Source of the DNA: QHCA01 sp003244095
GTDB lineage: Bacteria; Actinomycetota; Actinomycetes; Mycobacteriales; QHCA01
Reading direction: 5' to 3'
Length of the DNA stretch: 64,000 bases
Assembly: GCA_038329965.1 (NCBI GenBank)
Contig: JBBQNN010000002.1
Span: 56,156 to 120,155, forward strand
Positions 20,425-29,066 of the stretch are shown piece by piece; the first letter of the stretch is position 1; every line of letters starts with the position of its first letter. The position numbers and the translations under genes are program-made. The notes beneath the pieces are model-generated. The model saw only the letters and a program-made list of their open reading frames with translations, was not told the DNA's origin and did not search any database.

Positions 20425-21461
20425 GCGGCCGGTCGCCGACCGGCCCGCAGGTGACTGGCGACGTCACCGTACGGCCCGCTCCAGCCGCGCCCACGCTGCC
20501 GCAAGTCGACATGTCAACGAATCTGGCCGGCTTCCACACGTCGAATCCGGTGTTCACCGCGTCCGGCTGCGCCGCTGCCGGGCAGGAGCTGGCCGCGTTC
20601 TTCGACGTGTCGGCCATCGGCGGCATGGTCACCAAGTCGGTGACCCTGCAGCCGCGCTCCGGCCGGCCGACGCCGCGGATGGCCGAGACGCCCAGCGGGA
20701 TGCTCAACTCCATCGGCCTGCAGGGGCCGGGCATCGACGCCTTCCTCGAACACGACCTGCCGTGGCTGGCCGCCCGCGGCGCCCGGGCGGTGGTGAGCAT
20801 CGCCGGGTCGAGCGTCGAGGACTACGTCGCGCTGGCCCGCAAGGTCCGTGGCCAGCCCGGGCTCGCGATGCTCGAGGTGAACATCTCCTGCCCCAATGTG
20901 GCCGACCGGGGCACCGTCTTCGCCTGCGACCCCCGGGCGGCGGCGCGGGTCATCAGGGCCGTCCGGGAGCAGGCGCACCCCGGCGTGCCGATCTTCGCCA
21001 AGCTCTCACCCGACGTCACCGACATCGTCGCGGTCGCGAGCGCGGTGGTCGCTGCCGGCGCCGACGGGGTGTCGATGATCAACACCCTGCTGGGCCTGGT
21101 CATCGACACCGACACCTTGCGCCCGGCGCTGGCCGGCATCACCGGCGGGTTGTCCGGGCCGGCGATCCGGCCGGTCGCGATGCGCTGCGTGTGGCAGGTG
21201 CACCGGGCGATGCCGGACGTACCGATCCTGGGAATGGGCGGCATTCGTACCGGCCTCGACGCGCTGGAGTTCATCCTGGCCGGCGCCAGCGCGGTGTCGG
21301 TCGGGACCGCCGTGTTCGGCGATCCGGGCGCGCCGGTCCGGGTGTTGCGCGAACTGCAGGCCGCGCTCGGCGAGCGCGGATTCGACCGGCTCCGCGACGC
21401 CGTGGGCTACGCCCACCGGCCCGCAGCACCCGCACCCGCACCCGCACCCGCACCCGACTAG
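20421..21461 (+). CDS. pyrD: Dihydroorotate dehydrogenase, class 1B catalytic subunit
   Basis: FMN enzyme oxidising dihydroorotate to orotate. The catalytic base is a cysteine in LEVNISCPNVADRG, as in class 1 enzymes, and the FMN phosphate loop includes GMGGIRTGLDALEFILAGASAVSVGTA (in parts). GTG 20421 overlaps pyrK by 4 nt and gives 346 residues, with a 30-residue N-terminal extension before MSTNLAGFHTSNPV; ATG 20511 would give the canonical N-terminus. The C-terminus ends in a run of Ala-Pro dipeptides encoded by a hexanucleotide repeat. Confidence 0.95.
   Translation: MSGRSPTGPQVTGDVTVRPAPAAPTLPQVDMSTNLAGFHTSNPVFTASGCAAAGQELAAFFDVSAIGGMVTKSVTLQPRSGRPTPRMAETPSGMLNSIGLQGPGIDAFLEHDLPWLAARGARAVVSIAGSSVEDYVALARKVRGQPGLAMLEVNISCPNVADRGTVFACDPRAAARVIRAVREQAHPGVPIFAKLSPDVTDIVAVASAVVAAGADGVSMINTLLGLVIDTDTLRPALAGITGGLSGPAIRPVAMRCVWQVHRAMPDVPILGMGGIRTGLDALEFILAGASAVSVGTAVFGDPGAPVRVLRELQAALGERGFDRLRDAVGYAHRPAAPAPAPAPAPD
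21428..21457. repeat. Hexanucleotide repeat at the 3' end of pyrD
   Basis: ACCCGC occurs four times in tandem followed by ACCCGA, encoding the Ala-Pro tail of PyrD. A length change would be in frame. Confidence 0.85.
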
Positions 21462-21478
21462 AAACCGGAGTGGACCCC

Positions 21479-22174
21479 ATGACCGCACCCATTGCCGTCG
21501 CCCTGGACACCCCCGACCTCTTGCTGGCCACCCGGTGGGCCCGCGCGGTGACGCCCCACGTGTCCACCCTCAAGGTCGGGCTGGAGCTGTTCTACCGGCA
21601 CGGTGCGGCGGCGGTGGAGCAGGCCCGCGGCGACACCGACGTACGGCTGTTCCTCGACCTCAAACTGCACGACATCCCGAACACGGTGGGTGGCGCTGCC
21701 GCCGCACTCGCCCCCTTGCGGCCCGACTACCTGACGGTGCACGCGGGCGGCGGAGCGGCGATGATCGCGGCGGCCGTCGACGCGCTGCCCGAGTGCCTGA
21801 TCGCCGGGGTCACCGTGCTCACCAGCCTGTCCGAGGACGACATCGCCAAGATCGGCCTGCGCGGGCCGTCGACAGATGCGGCGCGCCGGCTGGCAGTGAT
21901 CGCTGTCGACGCCGGGGCGCGGGCGCTGGTCTGTTCGCCACGTGAGGTGGCCGTGTTGCGCAAGGAGATCGGAGAGGGGATCGTGCTGATCACCCCAGGC
22001 GTACGCCCGGCCGGCGCCGCCCCCGGCGACCAGTCCCGGGTGGCCACGCCGCAGCAGGCCCTGGCCGACGGGGCCGACCTCCTCGTGATCGGTCGGCCGA
22101 TCACCGGCGCCGACGATCCGGCGGTGGCCGTGGCCGACCTGGCCCGCTCGCTGGCCGGGCCTGGCGGACGCTGA
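21479..22174 (+). CDS. pyrF: Orotidine 5'-phosphate decarboxylase
   Basis: Decarboxylates OMP to UMP, completing the pathway. The catalytic Lys/Asp array is DLKLHDIPNT (about residue 60), the N-terminal ALDTPD loop is present, and VITPGVRP-like TPGVRPAG with the IGRPIT phosphate motif closes the barrel. 231 residues is normal for the short class. ATG 21479 has GGAG 8 nt upstream, 17 nt after pyrD. Confidence 0.97.
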   Translation: MTAPIAVALDTPDLLLATRWARAVTPHVSTLKVGLELFYRHGAAAVEQARGDTDVRLFLDLKLHDIPNTVGGAAAALAPLRPDYLTVHAGGGAAMIAAAVDALPECLIAGVTVLTSLSEDDIAKIGLRGPSTDAARRLAVIAVDAGARALVCSPREVAVLRKEIGEGIVLITPGVRPAGAAPGDQSRVATPQQALADGADLLVIGRPITGADDPAVAVADLARSLAGPGGR

Positions 22175-22243
22175 GCCCGGCAGCCCCACTCGGCCGGGAG
22201 ATCTGGCGGGTAATGTCCGGGTCAACAGTCGGGAGGTATCACG

Positions 22244-23581
22244 GTGGACCGGGCAGTGGTGCTGGGTGGCAGCGTCGCGGGCATGCTCGCCGCGCGGGCG
22301 CTCGCCGATTTCGCCACGGAGGTCGTCGTCGTGGAGAGGGACGACGTCTCCGGCGGGCCGGGGGCAAGGCGCGGCGTGCCGCAGGGCCGGCACTTGCACG
22401 GCCTCCTGGTCCGCGGGCTGGACGAGATCGAGGGCGCTTTCCCCGGCTTCACCGCCGAGCTGATTGCTGCCGGTGCGCCGCCCGGAGACATCGGGATCGA
22501 CTGCCACTGGCACGTCGGCGGGGTCCGCAAGCCGGCCGTGGCAGGCGGGCACGGGATCACCTGCACCCGGCCCTTCCTCGAATGGCACCTGCGGCGGCGG
22601 CTTGCCGCGGTCCCGGGTGTTCGCGTCGTCCGGGCGCGGGCGACGGCACTCACCGCCTCGGCGGGCAGGGTCGCCGGGGTGCTGCTCGCGGGCGACGACG
22701 GCGAGGACCGGGTGCCGGCCGACCTGGTCGTCGACTGCACCGGGCGGTCGAGCCGGCTCGACGCGTGGCTCGGCGCGCTCGGCTACGGCCCGGTGCCAGA
22801 GCGCACGGTGGCGGTGGACCTCGGGTACGCCACCCGGTTCTTCCGCCGGCTGCCTGATGAGAGGCTTGCCGGGGCGCTCACCGTGATGTCGCTGCCCGCC
22901 GCCGGGGGCGTGCAACGCGGAGCGGCCGCGTTCGCCGTCGAGGACCATCGGTGGATGGTCATGCTCAGTGGCTATGCAGGAGACCGGCCCGGTCCCGACC
23001 CGGCCGACTACGCCGGCCGGCTGGCCGGGGATCCCGTGGAGTCCCTGCACCACTTCGCCAGCCACGCGGAGCCGGTCACCGATGTCGCCGTCTACCGCTT
23101 CCCGGGCAGCGTGCGGCGGGACTTCGACACGATGCGGCTGCCCGGCGGCCTCATCGCCGCCGGTGACGCGGTCGCGTCGTTCAACCCGATCTATGGCCAG
23201 GGGATGACCTCGGCCGCCCTGCATGCCGCCGCGCTGACCGCGTACCTCGCTTCCGGCGCGTCCCCCCACGATCCGGCCCAGGGCTACTTCCAGCACCTGC
23301 GGAAGACCCTCGATTCGATCTGGAGGACCTCGGTGACGGAGGACTTCCGGCTGCCGCATGTCACCGGTGACCGGCCACGGGGCCTGTGGCTCTCGCAACG
23401 CGTCGGTGACCTCTACACCCGCGCCACGTTGCGCGACGCCGATTTGCACGGATTGTTCCTGCAGGTGCTCAACCTGCGGAAGGAGCCGCAGTCGCTTCTG
23501 CGGCCCGGCACGGTGGCGAAGGCGTTGCGGGCGGCCCGGCGGCCGCTCCCCGAAACCGTTGCCGCGATGCCGGCCGGCTGA
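22244..23581 (+). CDS. FAD-dependent oxidoreductase (PHBH-type monooxygenase fold)
   Basis: The N-terminus has the dinucleotide motif VLGGSVAGMLAARALADFATEVVVVERD split across about residues 5-33, and the second FAD motif GGLIAAGDAVASFNPIYGQGM near residue 300 is typical of the p-hydroxybenzoate hydroxylase/geranylgeranyl reductase fold. VVDCTGRSSRLDAWL is the usual middle strand. The substrate is unknown. GTG 22244 has GGGAGGT 6 nt upstream. It stands 69 bp after pyrF with a TAATGT -10-like element at 22211, so it probably has its own promoter. There is no evident link to pyrimidine synthesis. Confidence 0.75.
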   Translation: MDRAVVLGGSVAGMLAARALADFATEVVVVERDDVSGGPGARRGVPQGRHLHGLLVRGLDEIEGAFPGFTAELIAAGAPPGDIGIDCHWHVGGVRKPAVAGGHGITCTRPFLEWHLRRRLAAVPGVRVVRARATALTASAGRVAGVLLAGDDGEDRVPADLVVDCTGRSSRLDAWLGALGYGPVPERTVAVDLGYATRFFRRLPDERLAGALTVMSLPAAGGVQRGAAAFAVEDHRWMVMLSGYAGDRPGPDPADYAGRLAGDPVESLHHFASHAEPVTDVAVYRFPGSVRRDFDTMRLPGGLIAAGDAVASFNPIYGQGMTSAALHAAALTAYLASGASPHDPAQGYFQHLRKTLDSIWRTSVTEDFRLPHVTGDRPRGLWLSQRVGDLYTRATLRDADLHGLFLQVLNLRKEPQSLLRPGTVAKALRAARRPLPETVAAMPAG

Positions 23582-23681
23582 GGCGCCTCGTGTCCTGCGA
23601 ACGCAGCGTGGATGTCGTCGGTGCGGCGCCGCCGTCCCGGCCCTTTCTTCCGCCTGTCGGCGGCCGTTGGCCACCCTGGCG

Positions 23682-23711
23682 TTGCTCTCGGGGCCGCTGG
23701 GTCGCTAGGTT
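23682..23711 (+). promoter_or_regulatory. Putative sigma-A-type promoter of mihF
   Basis: TTGCTC (23682-23687), an 18-bp spacer and TAGGTT (23706-23711) resemble a -35/-10 pair 70 bp before the mihF start. Confidence 0.35.
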
Positions 23712-23781
23712 CGCTTCGATCAGACCGCCCGGAGCCGACCCGCGCGCTCGGGTCCGACCGTCAGCAGAAAGTGAAGCCCGA

Positions 23782-24111
23782 GTGTCTTTGCCGCCACTGA
23801 GTCCCGAACAGCGAGCCGCTGCCCTGCAGAAGGCTGCCGCCGCGCGCAAGGAGCGCTCCGAGCTCAAGGAGCGACTCAAGCGCGGCGACCTGACCCTGGC
23901 CGAGGTGATCGACGCCGGCGAGTCCAGCGAGGTCGTCGCCAAGACCCGGGTGTCGGCCGTGCTCGAGTCCCTGCCCGGCATCGGCAAGGTCCGCGCGGAG
24001 AAGCTGATGCGAGAGCTGAACATCTCCGAGAGCAGGCGGGTGCGCGGCTTGGGTGACAACCAGCGCCGCGCGTTGCTGGCGGAGTTGGATCCGGGCCAGG
24101 GTGCCCGCTGA
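23782..24111 (+). CDS. mihF: Actinobacterial integration host factor mIHF
   Basis: A 109-residue basic nucleoid-associated protein with a helix-two-turn-helix fold, a DNA bender essential in mycobacteria. The N-terminus SLPPLSPEQRAAALQKAAAA and the central LPGIGKVRAEKLMRELNI followed by RRVRGLGDNQRRALL match the family closely. GTG 23782 is chosen because this is where mIHF proteins begin; the frame is open further upstream to 23590, but that extension is Pro/Arg-rich and unlike the family. It sits before gmk, as usual in actinomycetes. Confidence 0.93.
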   Translation: MSLPPLSPEQRAAALQKAAAARKERSELKERLKRGDLTLAEVIDAGESSEVVAKTRVSAVLESLPGIGKVRAEKLMRELNISESRRVRGLGDNQRRALLAELDPGQGAR

Positions 24112-24129
24112 TCTGCCGCCGGTCTCCGG

Positions 24130-24771
24130 GTGACCGGCGGGCCTCCGTCGAGTGAGCATCGAGCGCGGCGAGATGACAGCTCGCCCGGGTCGCCGGCGTC
24201 GCCGTCGATCCGCGCCAGCCAGCTCACCGTGCTCTCCGGGCCGTCAGGGGTCGGCAAGGGCAGCGTCGTCGCCGCGTTGCGGCGGCTGCACCCGCAGGCC
24301 TGGGTGTCGGTGTCGGTGACCACCAGGGCGCCGCGGCGCGGCGAGGTCGACGGGGTCGAGTACCACTTCATCGGCCGGGTCGAGTACGACCGGATGATCA
24401 CCGCCGACGAACTGCTCGAGCATGCGGAGTTCGCCGGCAACGGCTACGGAACCCCGTGGCAGCCGCTGCGGGAGCGGCTGGCGGCCGGCCGGCCCGCGCT
24501 GCTGGAGATCGAGCTGCAGGGTGCCCGGCAGGTCCGGGCCGCGCTGCCGGCCGCCCAGCTCGTCTTCCTCGCCCCGCCCTCGTGGGAGGAGCTGGTCCGG
24601 CGGCTGGTCGGCCGGGACACCGAGGACGCGGCCACGATCCAGCATCGCCTGGACACCGCGGTCACCGAGCTGGCGGCCGAGCCGGAGTTCGACGTGGTGG
24701 TCGTCAACGGCGACGTCGAGCGCGCGGCCGATGAGTTGGTAGGATTGATGCAATCCCCCGACGGAAGCTGA
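24130..24771 (+). CDS. gmk: Guanylate kinase
   Basis: Phosphorylates GMP to GDP. The P-loop GPSGVGKGSV is at about 37-46, followed by SVSVTTRAPRRGEVDGVEY (GMP binding), and LLEIELQGARQV. The 213-residue length includes a 30-residue, low-complexity N-terminal extension. That extension is encoded partly by the dispersed repeat at 24147-24178, read in a different frame from the repeat's own ATG. No good ribosome binding site precedes GTG 24130 and no other start lies before the P-loop except a GTG just next to it, so the start is uncertain. Confidence 0.92.
   Translation: MTGGPPSSEHRARRDDSSPGSPASPSIRASQLTVLSGPSGVGKGSVVAALRRLHPQAWVSVSVTTRAPRRGEVDGVEYHFIGRVEYDRMITADELLEHAEFAGNGYGTPWQPLRERLAAGRPALLEIELQGARQVRAALPAAQLVFLAPPSWEELVRRLVGRDTEDAATIQHRLDTAVTELAAEPEFDVVVVNGDVERAADELVGLMQSPDGS
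24147..24178 (+). repeat. Dispersed SIERSE repeat, short form (copy 1)
   Basis: A 32-bp copy: the 14-bp head GTCGAGTGAGCATC, one 12-bp unit GAGCGCGGCGAG, and the tail ATGACA. It lies inside the 5' end of gmk. Related copies are at 36080, 47672 and 47720. Confidence 0.85.
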
Positions 24772-25044
24772 GTGCTGACCTTGTCCGGAACCATCGCCGC
24801 CCCCGAGGGCATCACCAACCCGCCGATCGACGAGCTCCTCGAGCGCACCACCTCGAAGTACGCCCTGGTCATCTACGCGGCCAAGCGGGCGCGGCAGATC
24901 AACGCCTACTACAGCCAGCTCGGCGAGGGCCTGCTGGAGTACGTCGGGCCCCTGGTGGAGACCAGCGCGCAGGAGAAGCCACTGTCCATCGCGTTGCGCG
25001 AGATCAACGAGGACCTGCTGACCCACGAGCAGGTCGAGGGCTGA
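24772..25044 (+). CDS. rpoZ: RNA polymerase omega subunit
   Basis: A 90-residue subunit that chaperones beta-prime into RNA polymerase. The conserved segment TTSKYALVIYAAKRARQINAY (in two parts, TTSKYALVIYAAKRA and RQINAYYSQ) is clear, and the acidic C-terminus is normal. GTG 24772 follows the gmk stop directly. A TAGGAT box at 24740-24745 inside gmk could provide an internal promoter. Confidence 0.95.
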   Translation: MLTLSGTIAAPEGITNPPIDELLERTTSKYALVIYAAKRARQINAYYSQLGEGLLEYVGPLVETSAQEKPLSIALREINEDLLTHEQVEG

Positions 25045-25055
25045 CCAGCGCTCCC

Positions 25056-26288
25056 GTGACCCGGCCCCGGGTCGTCCTCGGCGTCGCCGGTGGCATCGCC
25101 GCTTACAAGTCCGTCGAGTTGCTTCGCCTGCTGACCGAATCCGGCCATGACGTCCGGGTCGTGCCGACGGCTGCCGCGCTGCAGTTCGTGGGTACGGCGA
25201 CCTGGGCCGCCCTGTCGGGTCAGCCGGTGCGCGCCGGCCTGTGGGACGACGCACACCAGGTCCCGCACGTGGCAATCGGTCGCGAGGCCGACCTGCTCGT
25301 CGTCGCCCCGGCCACCGCCGACCTGCTGGCCCGGGCCGCCCACGGGCTGGCCGACGACCTGCTCACGGCGACCCTGCTCACGGCGCGCTGCCCGGTCGTC
25401 TTCGTGCCGGCCATGCACACCGAGATGTGGGAGCACCCGGCCACCCGGGCCAACGTCGTGACGCTGCGGGATCGAGGCGCGATCGTGCTGGAGCCGGCGT
25501 CCGGCCGGCTGACCGGGGCCGACAGCGGCAAGGGCCGGCTGCCCGAGCCGGCCGAGATCTTCGCCGTTTGCCGGCAGGTGCTCAGCGGCGGCGCCCGGGG
25601 CCTCGACCTAGCCGGCCGGCGGGTCGTGATCAGCGCAGGCGGCACGCGTGAGGCGCTCGACCCGGTGCGCTTCATCGGCAACCGGTCCTCCGGCCGCCAG
25701 GGTTACGCGTTGGCCGCCACGGCGGTCGCCCGCGGTGCGGAGGTCACCCTTGTGGCCGCCAACGTGGCCCTGGCCGACCCGGCCGGCGCCAAGGTCGTGC
25801 CGGTGACCTCCGCCGCCGACCTGCACGAGGCCATGCTGGCCGCCGCGGTCGGCGCCGACGCCGTCGTGATGGCTGCGGCCGTCGCCGACTTCCGGCCAGA
25901 GCACTACACACCGGCCAAGATCAAGAAGGCCGCCACGGCCGGCCCGGCCCCGATCGACCTGGTCCGCACCGCCGACGTGCTCCTCGACCTCGTCGGCCGC
26001 CGTACCCCCGGTCAGGTCGTCGTCGGCTTCGCCGCCGAGACCGGTGACGCAACAGGCGACGTCCTCGAGCACGGGCGGGCCAAGCTGGCCGCCAAGGGCT
26101 GCGACCTGCTCGTGGTCAACGAGGTGGGCTCGGCCCTCGGGTTCGAGTCCGCCGAGAACGCGGCCGTCGTCCTGGGTGCCGACGGTGCCATGACGGAGGT
26201 GCCGCACGGCGCCAAGGAAGCCCTCGCCGATGTCGTCTGGGACCTCGTCGTCCCGCGACTTGCTCCCGAACCGCCCGGTCACCGGTAG
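25056..26288 (+). CDS. coaBC: Bifunctional phosphopantothenoylcysteine decarboxylase / phosphopantothenate-cysteine ligase
   Basis: Carries two steps of coenzyme A synthesis. The N-terminal FMN-binding CoaC domain has GVAGGIAAYKSVELLRLL and the PAMHTEMWEHP substrate loop, where actinobacteria carry His in place of the Asn of other groups. The CoaB domain starts near residue 190 (GRRVVISAGGTREALDPVRFIGNRSSG in parts) and has the AKIKK motif that binds CTP-activated substrate. 410 residues is normal. GTG 25056 lies 11 nt after rpoZ. Confidence 0.96.
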   Translation: MTRPRVVLGVAGGIAAYKSVELLRLLTESGHDVRVVPTAAALQFVGTATWAALSGQPVRAGLWDDAHQVPHVAIGREADLLVVAPATADLLARAAHGLADDLLTATLLTARCPVVFVPAMHTEMWEHPATRANVVTLRDRGAIVLEPASGRLTGADSGKGRLPEPAEIFAVCRQVLSGGARGLDLAGRRVVISAGGTREALDPVRFIGNRSSGRQGYALAATAVARGAEVTLVAANVALADPAGAKVVPVTSAADLHEAMLAAAVGADAVVMAAAVADFRPEHYTPAKIKKAATAGPAPIDLVRTADVLLDLVGRRTPGQVVVGFAAETGDATGDVLEHGRAKLAAKGCDLLVVNEVGSALGFESAENAAVVLGADGAMTEVPHGAKEALADVVWDLVVPRLAPEPPGHR

Positions 26289-26341
26289 ACTGCCGCGACC
26301 AACCAGACCTGACCGACATCGCTCATCACCCAGGGAGACCC

Positions 26342-27535
26342 GTGTCCCGACGCCTGTTCACCTCCGAATCCGTCACCGAGGGGCACCCGGACAAGATCGC
26401 CGACGCCATCAGCGACTCGATCCTGGACGCGCTCCTCACCGACGACCCACAGAGCCGGGTGGCCGTCGAGACCCTGATCACGACGGGACAGGTGCACGTG
26501 GCCGGCGAGGTCACGACCGACACCTACGCCGACATCCCCGAGATCGTCCGCCGCAAGATCCTGGAGATCGGCTACGACTCCTCGGCCAAGGGCTTCGACG
26601 GGCGCTCCTGCGGGGTCAACGTCTCGATCGGGTCGCAGTCCTCCGACATCGCCCAGGGTGTCGACGCCGCCTACGAGGCGCGTACCGGCCAGAGCGTCGA
26701 GGACTCACTCGACCGGCAGGGTGCCGGTGACCAGGGGCTGATGTTCGGCTACGCCTGCAGTGACACCCCCGAGCTGATGCCGCTGCCGATCGCGCTGGCG
26801 CACCGGCTCGCCCGGCGGCTCACCGAGGTGCGCAAGCAGGGCACCGTGCCCTACCTGCGGCCCGACGGCAAGACGCAGGTCACGATCGAGTACGACGGCG
26901 ACAAGCCGATCCGGCTCGACACGGTCGTGGTCTCCACCCAGCACGCCTCCGACATCGACCTCGAGACACTGCTGGCCCCCGACATCCGCGAGCACGTGGT
27001 CGCCCCCGAGTTGGCGAGCATCGGCCTGGACACCGCCGACTACCGCGTGCTGGTCAACCCGACCGGGCGGTTCGAGATCGGCGGCCCGATGGGCGACGCC
27101 GGCCTCACCGGCCGCAAGATCATCGTCGACACCTACGGCGGAATGGCCCGGCACGGCGGGGGAGCGTTCTCCGGCAAGGATCCGTCCAAGGTCGACCGCT
27201 CCGGTGCCTATGCGATGCGCTGGGTCGCCAAGAACGTCGTGGCGGCCGGCCTGGCCAGCCGGTGCGAGGTGCAGATCGCCTACGCGATCGGCAAGGCGCA
27301 CCCGGTCGGGCTGTTCGTCGAGACCTTCGGCACCGAGACGGTCGACGTGATGGCCATCCAGGACGCGGTCATCAAAGTGTTCGACATGCGCCCGGCCGCC
27401 ATCATCCGCGATCTCGACCTGCTCCGGCCGATCTACTCCCAGACGTCTGCCTACGGTCACTTCGGCCGGGAACTGCCCGACTTCACCTGGGAGCGCACCG
27501 ACCGGGCCGAGGCCCTCAAGAGCGCCGTCGCCTGA
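26342..27535 (+). CDS. metK: S-adenosylmethionine synthetase
   Basis: Makes SAM from methionine and ATP. Diagnostic blocks are TEGHPDKIADAISDSILDA, GAGDQGLMFGYA and GGGAFSGKDPSKVDRSGAY. 397 residues is standard. GTG 26342 follows AGGGAG by 5 nt and comes 53 nt after coaBC. No SAM riboswitch is visible in the leader. It is the last core gene before the accessory block and converges on the oxidoreductase gene. Confidence 0.97.
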   Translation: MSRRLFTSESVTEGHPDKIADAISDSILDALLTDDPQSRVAVETLITTGQVHVAGEVTTDTYADIPEIVRRKILEIGYDSSAKGFDGRSCGVNVSIGSQSSDIAQGVDAAYEARTGQSVEDSLDRQGAGDQGLMFGYACSDTPELMPLPIALAHRLARRLTEVRKQGTVPYLRPDGKTQVTIEYDGDKPIRLDTVVVSTQHASDIDLETLLAPDIREHVVAPELASIGLDTADYRVLVNPTGRFEIGGPMGDAGLTGRKIIVDTYGGMARHGGGAFSGKDPSKVDRSGAYAMRWVAKNVVAAGLASRCEVQIAYAIGKAHPVGLFVETFGTETVDVMAIQDAVIKVFDMRPAAIIRDLDLLRPIYSQTSAYGHFGRELPDFTWERTDRAEALKSAVA

Positions 27536-27626
27536 TTGTCACCTCGTAACGCGGCGCAGGCCCGCTGCAGCGCGACCGTTGCGTGCCAAACAGCTCCCCG
27601 CACGCCGGTCAGGGTCCTGTCCTGGT

Positions 27627-28574
27627 TCACATGGTGAGGACGATCTTGCCGGTCGTGTGGTTGCCCTCTGCCAGTTCGTGTGCCTTCGCCGCCTTCGCCA
27701 GCGGGAACGTTTCGGCGATCAGGGGCCGTAGCCTGCCGCCGTCGACCAGCGCAGCGACGTGTTCCAGCACGGCGTGGTCGGGCGCCACGTCGACGGTGAC
27801 CCCGCGTGCCCCGACCGCGGCGGCCTTGGCCGCGATCCGTTCGACGTCGAGGGGGTTCGTCACCCCGATGAGGAGACCTCCCGGACGCAGCGTGGACAGG
27901 GAACGGTCCTCGTAGTCACCGCCGACGAGGTCCAGTACGACGTCCACGTCATGGGCGACGTCGGCGAAGTCCTGCACCCTGTAGTCGATGAGTTCGTCTG
28001 CGCCGAGTCCTCTCAAAGTCTCGTGCTTTGCGGCGCTGGCGGTCCCGATGACGTATGCACCGTGGGCCTTGGCGATCTGGACGGCCAGGTGCCCGACACC
28101 ACCGGCGGAAGCATGGATGAGTACCCGCTGGCCGGGGCGGACCTTTGCGGTCTCTACCAGCGCCTGCCAGGCGAGAAGTGTGGCCATCGGCAGGGCCGCC
28201 GCCGATACGTGATCCAGGGTCTTGGGCTTCGACGCGAAGTGGCGTGCGGGCCCGGCGACGTACTCGGCGTAGCCGCCGGCGAGGGCGGGGAAGCCCGGCA
28301 GTCCGTAGACCTCGTCGCCGACGGCGAACCTGTTCTCCCCGGGTGCGGCCGCGACCACCACTCCGGAGACGTCCCAGCCGAGGGTGAAGGGTGGAGTGAG
28401 CCACAATCCGTGCTGGCGGATCTTCCAGTCGATCGCGTTGACGCCTGCGGCACGTACTTCGACGAGTATCCCGTTGGTTGTCGGTGTGGGTCGATCGGCC
28501 TCGATCAGATGCAAGACTTCCGGCCCGCCGAGGATGTCCTGCGTGACCGCACGCATGGTTGTTGTCATGTGCAC
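27627..28574 (-). CDS. NADP-dependent quinone oxidoreductase-like protein (MDR family)
   Basis: A 315-residue medium-chain dehydrogenase/reductase without the structural zinc cysteines, so of the quinone/enone reductase type. The Rossmann motif HASAGGVGHLAVQIAKAHGA is in the middle and the N-terminal GroES-like domain (VRAAGVNAIDWKI) is intact. The start is ATG 28574, with a close alternative at ATG 28568. It is divergent from an HxlR regulator across a 41-bp gap, an arrangement often seen when HxlR proteins control reductive electrophile detoxification; the link is inferred. Confidence 0.85.
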   Translation of the reverse strand: MHMTTTMRAVTQDILGGPEVLHLIEADRPTPTTNGILVEVRAAGVNAIDWKIRQHGLWLTPPFTLGWDVSGVVVAAAPGENRFAVGDEVYGLPGFPALAGGYAEYVAGPARHFASKPKTLDHVSAAALPMATLLAWQALVETAKVRPGQRVLIHASAGGVGHLAVQIAKAHGAYVIGTASAAKHETLRGLGADELIDYRVQDFADVAHDVDVVLDLVGGDYEDRSLSTLRPGGLLIGVTNPLDVERIAAKAAAVGARGVTVDVAPDHAVLEHVAALVDGGRLRPLIAETFPLAKAAKAHELAEGNHTTGKIVLTM

Positions 28575-28615
28575 AACGTCCCACCGCCGGTATCCGTTGT
28601 GAAGAAGGCACCCGT

Positions 28616-29041
28616 ATGGTACTCAGGTACCTGATGCATACCCCAAACGATCTGCGGCCCTACGGCGGCGCCGACGCCTACCTGCGCGACTGCGCCTCTC
28701 GCGCCGTGCTCGGCGTCATCGCCAACAAGTGGGTCTGCCTGGTCACCGGCGCGCTGCGGCCCGGCACCCTGCGCTTTGCCGAGCTGCGCCGACGCCTCGA
28801 CGGCATCACCCAGAAAATGCTCACCCAGACCCTGCGCGACCTCGAACGCAACGGGCTGGTCGACCGCGCGGTCTACCCCAGCGTCCCACCGCGGGTGGAA
28901 TACAGCCTCACCGAACTCGGCCAGAGCATCGCAGGATTGATGGACGCGATCCGGATCTGGTCCGAGGAGCACATCGACGACATCCAAACAGCCCAGGGAC
29001 GCTACGCCGAACGCGCCGCTCGTGACCTGGAACCCATCTGA
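28616..29041 (+). CDS. HxlR-family transcriptional regulator
   Basis: A winged-helix regulator of 141 residues from ATG 28616, which has AAGAAGG 8 nt upstream; ATG 28634 is an alternative and the frame is open back to 28559. The single conserved cysteine near the N-terminus of the domain (YLRDCASRAVLGVIANKW) is the redox/electrophile-sensing position in YodB/HypR-type members. RFAELRRRLDGITQKMLTQTLRDLERNGLVDR (in parts) is the recognition helix and wing. It probably controls the divergent oxidoreductase. Confidence 0.88.
   Translation: MVLRYLMHTPNDLRPYGGADAYLRDCASRAVLGVIANKWVCLVTGALRPGTLRFAELRRRLDGITQKMLTQTLRDLERNGLVDRAVYPSVPPRVEYSLTELGQSIAGLMDAIRIWSEEHIDDIQTAQGRYAERAARDLEPI
28618..28631. 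promoter_or_regulatory. Inverted repeat, possible HxlR operator
   Basis: GGTAC, a 4-bp spacer TCAG, then GTACC form a perfect inverted repeat at the 5' end of the regulator gene. If translation begins at ATG 28634, the repeat is in the leader, where an autoregulatory operator would be expected. Confidence 0.4.
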
Positions 29042-29066
29042 CCCGACGGGTTTGCCCGCCGCGCCA

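Noticed and set aside
21458..23674. A 738-codon minus-strand open frame
   Set aside because: It is antisense to pyrF and the flavoprotein gene and shows no motif.
23590..23781. Longer N-terminus for mIHF
   Set aside because: The extension is Pro/Arg/Trp-rich and unlike the family, and it would cover the best promoter candidate.
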